DNA from: Eustoma russellianum
Taxonomy: Eukaryota; Streptophyta; Magnoliopsida; Gentianales; Gentianaceae
DNA length: 64,000 nt
Assembly (NCBI GenBank): GCA_036186865.1
Contig: AP025069.1
Location: 23,234,629-23,298,628, forward strand
Reading direction: 5' to 3'
A model generated the notes under the pieces. The model did no database searches, was not told the DNA's origin, and saw only the letters and a list, made by a program, of their open reading frames with translations. A program made the translations under genes and the position numbers. Positions 52,322 to 60,797 of this stretch are shown one piece after another; the first letter of the stretch is position 1; every line of letters starts with the position of its first letter.

Positions 52322-52663
52322 CGACTGCCACAAGGATGTCTGCACGCGTCACTGATATTCGCAACCATCTAGATGTAAATCTCGGCGCCGACATTCCATC
52401 TTCGAAAACAACTTCCTTTTCGGCTCCGATCACCCCGCCACCAAAATCAACAATAAGCTCCTCCCGACGGAAAAGTCCGAATTCTATCCATCGACGCCGA
52501 CGGTTCCATCGACGTCTTCTTTGCTGCTAAATCCGTAGCCCATTTGGAATCCATCCTACGTCGGAAATCAGGCAACCCAAATGCCCCCTCACTTTCTTCC
52601 CGTCACACTTCTTCTGATTCTTCTCAAAACATTTTTGTTACTTCAAAAACACAGACCAAATCC
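52322..52663 (+). pseudogene. Unidentified gene fragment
   Basis: C- and G-richer than its surroundings and protein-like in two frames: an N-terminal part from about 52335 (MSARVTDIRNHLDV) and, after a frame change near 52480, a segment with SIDADGSIDVFFAAKSVAHL and LRRKSGNPNAP, ending at a TAA. I do not recognise the family. It directly precedes the HSF fragment and may belong to the same duplicated or captured block. Confidence 0.35.
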
Positions 52664-52699
52664 TAAATCAAGGTTCAAACATCCTCAAGACAAACAAAA

Positions 52700-52972
52700 A
52701 TGGAGGACAATAAGGTTGTCGCACCAATTGTTATGAAGATTTATGACATGGTTAATAATCCTTCAACGGATATGTTCATTACATGGGGAACAATTAACAA
52801 TTGCTTCATCGTCCATAACCCTTCTGAATTCTGTCTAAAAATTCTGCCTGCTTATTTCAAGCACTAGAATTTCTCCAGCTTTGTTCGCCAACTCAACACT
52901 TATTGCGGTTGAGTTACAATCAGCAGACGGGAAGCGAAAGATTGCAATGTAGATCTCCGAGGTAGATATGAA
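52700..52972 (+). pseudogene. Heat-shock factor DNA-binding domain fragment (HsfC-like)
   Basis: From ATG 52700 the frame reads MEDNKVVAPIVMKIYDMVNN, then the HSF winged-helix core (FITWG, FIVHNPSEF, ILPAYFKH), a TAG, and NFSSFVRQLNTY. The HSF recognition-helix motif is unmistakable. A second stop follows where GFRK is expected. The next residues still align with the family in length, with LRG at the usual spacing, so the intron usual at this point in HSF genes seems absent and the copy may be processed. Compared with the family, one Asn is missing at the first stop, and the oligomerisation and activation regions are absent. The short N-terminus before the domain resembles class C HSFs. It is cut off near 52977 by a copia LTR. 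Confidence 0.75.
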
Positions 52973-52977
52973 GTCTA

Positions 52978-53174
52978 TGAAGAAGTGGATTTTCCTTCTT
53001 ACCTTTGTATGAGTACAATATACAGCATTTATACTTGTTTCCTATGTCTAAATGTCAAAGATAGATACTACAACAAGATACTATAGCAGATTTGATAGGA
53101 TATGATTTACTAGGATAGGCAACTTTTGACTTTCTGATTACGGCTGCTGTATTTTGTGTGATTTCTTTCCATCA
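52978..53174 (-). repeat. Short-LTR copia 3' LTR
   Basis: 197 bp; on the minus strand TGATGGAAAGAAATC...CACTTCTTCA. It has a TATAAA box at 53028-53033 (minus). Confidence 0.95.
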
Positions 53175-56100
53175 CCCCCCCTCAAGTTGATCAATGGGAT
53201 CTCCAATGTTCAACTTGCGCAATGTTTCTTCAAAGATCCTTCCTGTTACTGCCTTTGTGAGAATGTCAGCAAGCTGATCTTCTGATGGTACGAATGGTAT
53301 CTCAATTATTCCTTTATCAAGCTTCTCTTTGATAAAATGCCTGTCAATTTCTACATGCTTGGTTCTATCATGTTGAACGGGATTCTCTGAGATACTAATC
53401 GCTGCTTTATTGTCACATTTAAGTTTGGCTGGAGCATGAGAGGGAAAGCCAACTTCTTTTAATAATTTATCTAACCACAAGACTTCCATGATTCCCTTAG
53501 AAATTCCTCTAAACTCGGCTTCCGCACTTGACAGAGCGACTACTTTTTGCTTCTTGCTTCGCCATGTAACAAGATTGCCCCCAACTAATGAAAAATACCC
53601 TGACGTTGACCTTCTGTCATTTCTGTCTCCCGCCCAGTCTGCATCTGTGTATACTTCTATTTTCAAATGTCCATGTTTCTTGAACCAAATCCCTCTTTCA
53701 GGAGTTCCTTTTAGATACTTCAGAATTCTCATTACTGCTTCAAGATGTTCCGTTTGCGGTTGATGCATAAACTGGCTAACCAATCCAACTGCATACGCAA
53801 TATCTGGCCGTGTATGAGACAAATAGATAAGCTTTCCTACCAATCTCTGGTACTGTTCTCGATCTACTTTTGAGGCTTCTTCCTTAATTTGTAGTTTTAC
53901 GTTTGTTGCTGTGGGAGTGTCAAATGGTTTACAATCTATCATCCCAACCTCTGATAAAAGGTCCAAGACATATTTTTTCTGAGATATAAATAATCCTCCA
54001 GTTGTTCTTGACACTTCTATTCCAAGGAAGTATTTTAGTTCTCCCAAGTCCTTCATCTCAAACTCTTTAAACAAACTTGTCTTAAGGCGGTCCATCTCTT
54101 CTCTGTCGTTTCCTGTCAGAACCATATCATCGACGTAGATAATTAGGCACGTAACCAGCTTACCTCTTTGCTTTAGGAATAATGTGTGGTCCGCATTACT
54201 CTGCTTGTACCCATTTTCTTTCATGACATGTGTGAATCTTCCGAACCATGCTCTGGGGGACTGCTTTAATCCATAGAGTGCCCTTCTAAGCCTGCACACC
54301 TCATTTTCTTTGAAAAGATGCCCAAACCCAGGTGGTGGCTCCATATATACCTCTTCTTTCAACTCTCCGTACAAGAACGCATTCTTAACATCAAACTGGT
54401 ACAATGGCCACTCTTTATTAACCGCAACAGAGAATAAGACCCTGATAGTGTCAATCTTAGCAACTGGGGAGAATGTCTCTGAGTAATCAATCCCATAGGT
54501 CTGGGTATATCCTTTTGCTACCAGTCGTGCTTTGTATCGTTCAATCAAGCCATCGGCCTTATATTTTACGGCAAAGACCCACCGGCATCCAACAGGTCTT
54601 TTCCCTCTGGGCAACACGCATTTTTCCCATGTATTGTTTTTTCGTAGAGCCTTCATTTCTACTTCCATTGCTTCTTTCCATTCCTCATGTTGAAGTGCCT
54701 CATTTACATTTTGTGGAAGCTTCTCTTCGCATAGTGTCATGAACAATGCTTTCCCTTTACCTGATATGGTCAAATTTACTGGGTGTCTGGTGTATCGAGG
54801 TATCTTTTCTGGTGAATACCTCTGAGGTGGGATGCCTCGATTTTTCCGTGGTGGCAAGCTGTGTACCTGTAACTCATCATGGGGCGCAGGGCACTCAGGT
54901 ATTTCACCAGACTCGGTTAAATTAATAGATTCAGGTAAAACGGAAGATTTAAAATTAGGTAGGTCAGAGGTTAACTCACTTACCTCTTGTAGTACATTCC
55001 CAGATAAAGAGTCATCTGACAATGACACTTGAGCTTCAGGACTATCTACTGTGGACTGGGCATGCTCGGTGGCGCCACCTGCTTGCCTTTGTTGGCCATC
55101 TTCTGATTTCCTGTGATCATGAAACCAGTCGAAAGGCTCATCTGAAGTCTCCCCCTTGGCCTGAGGACTGGGTGAAAAGTAATACTCGGTCTCAACAAAG
55201 ACACAATCGAGGGTGACATGGAGACGACGGGTAAGGGAATTATAACAGCGATAGCCTTTTTGATGTGTAGCGTAACCAACAAAGACACATTTTTCGGCAC
55301 ACGGGTCAAGCTTAGTCCTTTCATGTTTCGGGATATAAACATAAACCGTGCATCCAAAGATTTTAGGAGGTAAGGTCATAATAGATGGAATACATACTTG
55401 ACTACCAAGAGTTTGGAGAGGTGTTTTCTTGTGAAGAGTGCGGGAAGGAAGACGGTTAAGGAGATATACAGAGGTGGCGATGGCTTCGGGCCAGAAATTT
55501 TTTGGAACATTGGCCTCAATGATCATGGCCCTTGCCATTTCTAATAATAATCGATTTTTCCGCTCGGCTACACCATTTTGTTGTGGTGTATTGGGGCAGG
55601 AGGTCTGATGAACAATGCCATTTGTCTGAAAAAATGTTTGAAGTTGATGAGACATATATTCCCCCCCATTATCGGAACGTAGGATTTGGATCTTTCTTTG
55701 AAATTGAGTCTCGATCATATTGAAAAAATGTATAAATTTAGTGGGTACCTTAGATTTAGTTTTGAGAAAGTACACCCACGTCATACGAGAATAATCGTCA
55801 ATAAAAAGAACAAAGTAACGAAAACCTTGTGGAGTAGGAGATGGTGCAGGCCCCCATACATCTGAATGAACGAGTGAAAAACATAGTTCGACACGAGTAT
55901 TATTGGGGCGAAACGTGCCCTTGTGTTGTTTGGCAAGAATACATGTATCACATACTGGATTTTTATTAGACTGAGGAAATAAACTGGGAAATAAAGTACG
56001 GAGGTAACCAAAGGAGGGATGACCCAGTCGTTGGTGCCACAACCACAGTTGATCATCAGACGTCCGGTGAGCAAGCATGGACTGACCCTGTTGAGCAACC

Positions 56101-57788
56101 TTGTCCATGTAGTATAGTCCATGGCTTTCAGTGCCACGCCCAATGATCTCCCTCGTAGGAATGTCCTGCAAGAGAAAGAAGTCGGAATATATGAGTGCGG
56201 CGCAGTTATATTGTTTTGTAAGTTGGCTAAGGGACAGGAGTTTTGAAGATAAGGTGGGTATGTAAAGACAATTTTTAAGGTGGATACGGGGAGATAGAGC
56301 AATGGTACCGCTACCAGTAACCGGGACTAGTTCGCCACTGGCGGTTTCGATATGGGTTTTATGGGGGTTTACGGTTGTTAGGTGAATAAAATCCTTTGGG
56401 TCAAACGTCATCGTGTCTGTGGCTCCGCTGTCTAGGATCCATTGTGTATTGGGTTGGTGATAATGTGTAACTGTATCTTTGGCATTTGTAGGTCTAAGGG
56501 CTGTTTGGGAAAGGGCAGCAGCTGGAGGGGTATTTTGGTAAAATGTGGGTATAGGATTTAAAAAACCTAACTGTGAGGGTAAAATGGGAAAGGCAGAATT
56601 TGGGTTGGAGGTTATAAAACCCCCAACCCTACCTGAGCTTCCTGCGTCTGCCTGGAATGAGCCGCCGCTTCTGGATCCTTCGTCTCTTTCTCCCCGTTGC
56701 TGTCCGCTTTTGGATCCTTCGTCTCTTTCTCCCCTTTGCTGTCCATGGCTGATGCTGGCTCCATTCTGGCTGGTGCTGGCGTCCCCTTCAGGGTTGATGC
56801 CCACTGCCATAGCCCCTTTGCTTACTCCTCCATCTCTGTTTTTCGTCCCTTGCTGCCTGATTTCCCACCAGTCGGGATATCCTACTATTTCAAAGCACTC
56901 CTTCTTAGTGTGCCGTTTCTTCCCACAGTGAGTGCACACAAGCTTTGTTCTATCGTCCTTCTCTCGCTGTGATGATTGTGAGCGAGAAAAGAGGATGTCT
57001 TTCTGGCCATCTGGTCTCCCTTTGATACGAAGTCCGGTACCAATCCCCTGTGATGACTCAGATTCTGAGGGGATTCCTCTCAAAATGGCAATCCTTGCTT
57101 CTTCTCTTCTGATTGCAGCATAAGCTGCTTCTGGAGATGGTAAAGACTCTCTTTTTAGCAACTCTCGTTTAACCGACTCAAATTTTTCATCAACCGCCAT
57201 TAATAATTGGTACAGGCGTTGTTCCTGTACCTTTTGATTGTAGACGTTGATGTCCTCAGTGTCCTTCATAGGGTTGGGTTCACGTCTACTGATCTCCATC
57301 CAGATGCCGTACAGTCTGTTCCATGTATCTTCCAGCGAGCCCCCATTCTGTCTGATGGAATTTGCTCTTTTATGCAGGTCAAATACTTGCAGGGAATCGG
57401 ACCCTGTGCCATAAGTTATTGCAAGGCCCTCCCAGAGTGTCTGGGCAGTTGGGTACTGTGACACGTTATTGATCAAATTAGGCTCTAGATTTTGTATGAG
57501 CCAGGTAAAAACACAATGATCATTGATCTCCCACTGGACAAAATTGGGGTCCGTGGGGGTGGGAGGAGGAGGTATGCCTGTAAGGTGCTGACTCCTGCCC
57601 CTTCCCCCCACTGCTCGTCGGATTAAGCTTGCCCAGTGCTGATAATTATCCCCATTCAATTTGATGCCTATGGACAGATTTTCTGGATTGAGATTGGGTG
57701 TTTGTAGACTGAGATTTGTTTTTAACAAGTTAGCCAGTTGGAGTGCTAACTCATTGGTTTCTGATTTGTTCTCTTCTGTGCCTGACAT
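53172..57788 (-). CDS. Short-LTR copia Gag-Pol polyprotein
   Basis: 1538 aa from ATG 57788 to a stop that falls 3 bp inside the 3' LTR. Gag domain about 40-235 (LNGDNYQHWASLIRRA, then LMAVDEKFESVKREL); CCHC knuckle CTHCGKKRHTKKEC at about 285-298; a Gly/Ser-rich stretch with a duplicated QQRGERDEGS unit (about 350-375); protease ILDSGATDTM with Asp 453; GAG-pre-integrase (LWHQRLGHPS); integrase (HSDVWGPAP, RSDNGGEYMS, PQQNGVAERKNR); reverse transcriptase with YVDDMVLTG; RNase H with YTDADWAG and SSAEAEFRG; C-terminal end QLADILTKAV. No stop or frameshift. The polypurine tract overlaps the last codons (DQLEGG). Confidence 0.94.
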   Translation of the reverse strand: MSGTEENKSETNELALQLANLLKTNLSLQTPNLNPENLSIGIKLNGDNYQHWASLIRRAVGGRGRSQHLTGIPPPPTPTDPNFVQWEINDHCVFTWLIQNLEPNLINNVSQYPTAQTLWEGLAITYGTGSDSLQVFDLHKRANSIRQNGGSLEDTWNRLYGIWMEISRREPNPMKDTEDINVYNQKVQEQRLYQLLMAVDEKFESVKRELLKRESLPSPEAAYAAIRREEARIAILRGIPSESESSQGIGTGLRIKGRPDGQKDILFSRSQSSQREKDDRTKLVCTHCGKKRHTKKECFEIVGYPDWWEIRQQGTKNRDGGVSKGAMAVGINPEGDASTSQNGASISHGQQRGERDEGSKSGQQRGERDEGSRSGGSFQADAGSSGRVGGFITSNPNSAFPILPSQLGFLNPIPTFYQNTPPAAALSQTALRPTNAKDTVTHYHQPNTQWILDSGATDTMTFDPKDFIHLTTVNPHKTHIETASGELVPVTGSGTIALSPRIHLKNCLYIPTLSSKLLSLSQLTKQYNCAALIYSDFFLLQDIPTREIIGRGTESHGLYYMDKVAQQGQSMLAHRTSDDQLWLWHQRLGHPSFGYLRTLFPSLFPQSNKNPVCDTCILAKQHKGTFRPNNTRVELCFSLVHSDVWGPAPSPTPQGFRYFVLFIDDYSRMTWVYFLKTKSKVPTKFIHFFNMIETQFQRKIQILRSDNGGEYMSHQLQTFFQTNGIVHQTSCPNTPQQNGVAERKNRLLLEMARAMIIEANVPKNFWPEAIATSVYLLNRLPSRTLHKKTPLQTLGSQVCIPSIMTLPPKIFGCTVYVYIPKHERTKLDPCAEKCVFVGYATHQKGYRCYNSLTRRLHVTLDCVFVETEYYFSPSPQAKGETSDEPFDWFHDHRKSEDGQQRQAGGATEHAQSTVDSPEAQVSLSDDSLSGNVLQEVSELTSDLPNFKSSVLPESINLTESGEIPECPAPHDELQVHSLPPRKNRGIPPQRYSPEKIPRYTRHPVNLTISGKGKALFMTLCEEKLPQNVNEALQHEEWKEAMEVEMKALRKNNTWEKCVLPRGKRPVGCRWVFAVKYKADGLIERYKARLVAKGYTQTYGIDYSETFSPVAKIDTIRVLFSVAVNKEWPLYQFDVKNAFLYGELKEEVYMEPPPGFGHLFKENEVCRLRRALYGLKQSPRAWFGRFTHVMKENGYKQSNADHTLFLKQRGKLVTCLIIYVDDMVLTGNDREEMDRLKTSLFKEFEMKDLGELKYFLGIEVSRTTGGLFISQKKYVLDLLSEVGMIDCKPFDTPTATNVKLQIKEEASKVDREQYQRLVGKLIYLSHTRPDIAYAVGLVSQFMHQPQTEHLEAVMRILKYLKGTPERGIWFKKHGHLKIEVYTDADWAGDRNDRRSTSGYFSLVGGNLVTWRSKKQKVVALSSAEAEFRGISKGIMEVLWLDKLLKEVGFPSHAPAKLKCDNKAAISISENPVQHDRTKHVEIDRHFIKEKLDKGIIEIPFVPSEDQLADILTKAVTGRIFEETLRKLNIGDPIDQLEGG

Positions 57789-58183
57789 TCTTCTTTTGAC
57801 TGTTGCAGGAATTTGGCTGGGTAAGAAACTCTGTGCTGATTTTGGCTATAGGTCGAGAAAGGTTATGGGACTGTGATGACTACTCTGAGTCCCAAAAAAA
57901 AAAATTTCCACCGGTTTTGTGTGCTGTGTAGGCTGTTTTTTTTTCTGGTTAGCTGCTCTCTTCTGTGATTCTGGGAAGAACATGCGTTTTTAAAGGCTAT
58001 GAAACGTTTTTTTTTGGAACGATGATGATTCAATTCTGAGTTCCAGCAATCAACAAATGCTTACTGATTGTTTCTGGAAATGAGCTTGGCTTTGGGTTTG
58101 TTTTTTTTCCTGTCGAATGGTTTAGTGCAGATGCACTCTGTTTGTGGATTTGGACTGTGATGAATTTGTGTTTAGAATCGAAT
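57789..58183 (-). other. Short-LTR copia leader
   Basis: About 400 bp between primer site and ATG, with several T/A runs. No gene recognised. Confidence 0.7.
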
Positions 58184-58195
58184 GCTCTGATACCA
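58184..58195 (-). other. Short-LTR copia primer-binding site
   Basis: Minus-strand TGGTATCAGAGC directly adjoining the LTR. Confidence 0.9.
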
Positions 58196-58392
58196 TGAAG
58201 AAGTGGATTTTCCTTCTTACCTTTGTATGAGTACAATATACAGCATTTATACTTGTTTCCTATGTCTAAATGTCAAAGATAGATACTACAACAAGATACT
58301 ATAGCAGATTTGATAGGATATGATTTACTAGGATAGGCAACTTTTGACTTTCTGATTACGGCTGCTGTATTTTGTGTGATTTCTTTCCATCA
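58196..58392 (-). repeat. Short-LTR copia 5' LTR
   Basis: 197 bp, apparently identical to 52978-53174. Confidence 0.95.
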
Positions 58393-58397
58393 GTCTA

Positions 58398-58410
58398 GGC
58401 TCTGATACCA
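58398..58410 (-). other. Primer-binding site of a Tekay-like element
   Basis: Minus-strand TGGTATCAGAGCC, 2 bp after the end of the LTR at 58413-60797. It shows that this LTR is a 5' LTR with the start of an internal region, not a solo LTR. Confidence 0.85.
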
Positions 58411-59061
58411 CCTGTAGCGCCCCGGTCCGGACAGCTGATCCGAACCGGTGCACCCGTCGTAGCTTACTGAGAAGACTACAAGACGTCTCATCTCTCGAAT
58501 ACACATCATCAATGACGTAAGAGAATAAGCACGGAGACGCGGGTAAAATAAAATCTAAACCATCAAATCCGTACATCAAAGCGTAATAATATTACAAGAG
58601 ATTGTTCGTGGTCGTAGCCCACTAAGCCTAAGATAATAAGAAACGGTCTAAACAATTCACAATAAGAACTTTAAGCATCCCACTCAACCCACTCGCCGTC
58701 GTCTTCTATGAAGATCATGTTATAACTAGGCTCATCTGCAAAACAACGGTAGTACCCTTAGCGAAAAACGCTAGCAAGTAACCCGGATCATCGCATGGCA
58801 AGACATGAGTGGATATAATATCAAGGGGTGATGGGGCACATGTCTTGTATAACTTCAAGAATATAGATTCATAGCATAACAGAATAAGAACAGTAATTCA
58901 TAAGCACTCAATAGTTCAATAACAATATATTTACAAATCAATCATACCGTAACGACTCACGTGATGCATGACAGTTCAAAATATGCACTACACAATCACA
59001 AATGGTTATGCTTCACTTTTCAAAAACAGTGCAATGCATGTCATATTGTCCGGTCACGTAA

Positions 59062-59265
59062 CTTTATACCCTGTGATGGGCCACAGCTTGTCTATGCCCT
59101 GTGACGCACCACAGCTTAACTTTATACCCTGTAATGTTCCTTAGCTTGTCTTTATACCCTGTGTCACATTACAGCTCACTTTATACCCTGTGGTGGTTAC
59201 AACTTGTCTTTATACCTTGTAACGCATCACAGCTCATTTCGCAAACTTTATACCCTGTGCATCGC
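59062..59265 (-). repeat. Seven ~31-bp subrepeats
   Basis: Seven copies of CTTTATACCCTGTGA-like units (plus strand), each with a CACAGCTTGT-like second half, spaced about 25-36 bp. Similar but sequence-distinct subrepeats sit in the other Tekay/Del LTR at 43022-43120. Confidence 0.85.
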
Positions 59266-59698
59266 TCTTATCAAAACATAATGCAAATGCAAGTGCCATG
59301 ATGCAAAGATGCACAACTTCTCATCGTTCAATCACATTCTTCAATCACTGGCTTCAATCACATTCTCACATTCAAACGCATTATCACATACTTAAGCCTA
59401 CCTCACATAAACGTTCATACTAAGGATACGAGAAATGAAATAACCCTTCTTCACACGTCCCATTTGAACCCTAACAAAGCCTCAAGCATTCATTCTTAAC
59501 CCCTTAAATCATTCACGTGGAAGTCCAATTCAAATACCCTACGAAGTACTCACCGTTGGTTCATCATCCTAAGTCGTGTTCCCAAGACTTATACTAACCT
59601 CAATCAGGTCCTAAGAAGTCCCTAAGGTCACCCAAAGGATCCCCTAGCTTCCCTCTTTCTTCCCTTAATTTCCGCAAAACAGATGGACGTCAGCCCCT

Positions 59699-59933
59699 GA
59701 CGTCGATCGATCGACGTCCATCTGAGGCACATCGATCTCTTACTCACTATACATCGATCGATCGATGTAACATCGATCCCTCACATCGATCGATCGACGT
59801 CCATCAGAGAACATCGATCTCTTACTCATCCTACGTCGATCGATCCACGTTCGTCTGAAGCACATCAGTCCCTCACCTGCCAGACATCGATCGATCGATG
59901 TATACCAGCCTCTGACATCGATCGATCGATGTC
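59699..59933. repeat. Array of six CGATCG palindromes
   Basis: GACGTCGATCGATCGACGTC at 59699, ACATCGATCGATCGATGT at 59751, ACATCGATCGATCGACGT at 59783, ACGTCGATCGATCCACGT at 59833, ACATCGATCGATCGATGT at 59884, GACATCGATCGATCGATGTC at 59914. Four are perfect palindromes. Linkers of 12-34 bp partly repeat (CATCTGAGGCACATCGATCT and variants). Confidence 0.95.
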
Positions 59934-60797
59934 ATCGTTTTTCCAGAATTTCATCCTGCGATTTCTGCAGAAACTGCAGATCTGAACCCCAACTGATTTC
60001 CAACTTCCTCCCAACCATTCCAAGCCTAATCCTCACTATCAATCCACACTTAATTCACCACAACAACACCTTTCACATACACATCAAAGATTTAAGCCTA
60101 AAACTCAAATCATCCATCAAAAACACACCCAAAATCTCACCTTTTCTCCCTTCCTTCCCTTCAACCGCAAATAACAACAAAGTAGGGTTCAAGGGATTGG
60201 GATTTGCAGGATTTTACAAAATCAACAACAACAACAACGATTTTCAACATATAGTGGCCAAATCTCAAAACCAAAACGCATAATTCACCCATAGATCCAC
60301 GGAAAGAAACTACTGCATGGTGATCCATTTTGATATCAAAAATAGGCCTTTTTCTCTTTTGTAAATCATATGAACTCATAAGTAGATTACTTGCCTTTGA
60401 TTACTAGAAGACGGATTGAAGAACGAACGGAGAACGGATTGGTTCTTGAAGGATTCTTCACCTAGGGTTGGAGAAGAGGTAGATCGCCTATGGAGAAGGA
60501 GGAGGGGCGTCGGTTTCTTTTCCTGAATAATGAAAAGAAATTGACGTTCTGTCAGTTTTAATAAGGGTAGGGATGAAATTTGAGTTTCTAAATTATATCC
60601 TATTTTCCCACTTATCTTAAATAATCAAATTCTAATATTTAATCCTAAATTAAATACTAATTAATTCTAATATTTAATCTCTTCATGAATGCCACTTAAT
60701 CCAACATTTAATCCTTAATTCATCACATTAATTGTCATTAATTCAGTTAATTTTCTTTTACCCTTTAATTATTCTTCGGAGGGAGCGGGGCATAGCA

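Larger units (their letters stand above)
52978..58392 (-). mobile_element. Short-LTR Ty1/copia element, intact
   Basis: 5415 bp, minus strand. 197-bp LTRs (52978-53174 and 58196-58392) with no difference by eye, TSD GTCTA (52973-52977 and 58393-58397), primer site directly next to the LTR (58184-58195), polypurine tract AACTTGAGGGGGGG (53175-53188), and one uninterrupted 1538-aa frame. The short LTRs recall the Ale group, but I do not assign it firmly. It looks capable of autonomous movement and very recent. Confidence 0.94.
58413..60797 (-). mobile_element. Tekay/Del-like 5' LTR (element truncated)
   Basis: About 2.4 kb. On the minus strand it starts TGCTATGCCCCGCTCC and ends GGACCGGGGCGCTACA, with ACGACGGGTGCACCGG shortly before. 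The other Tekay/Del LTR ends similarly (GGCGGGTGCACCG...GGGGTGCTACA). It has seven ~31-bp subrepeats (59062-59265) and a CGATCG palindrome array (59699-59933). Only the LTR and ~15 bp of internal sequence remain before the short-LTR copia and the HSF fragment. The right border sits exactly at a copia gag remnant (60798), the probable insertion site. Confidence 0.75.

Noticed and set aside
53488..57461. Several plus-strand frames of 63-128 aa
   Set aside because: Antisense shadows of the short-LTR copia polyprotein.
59699..59933. CRISPR-like look (short repeats with spacers)
   Set aside because: The DNA is from a plant nucleus, the linkers are themselves related, and the array sits inside an LTR with no cas-like genes.
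58413..60797. Solo LTR
   Set aside because: A primer-binding site directly follows its inner end, so it is a 5' LTR of a truncated element.
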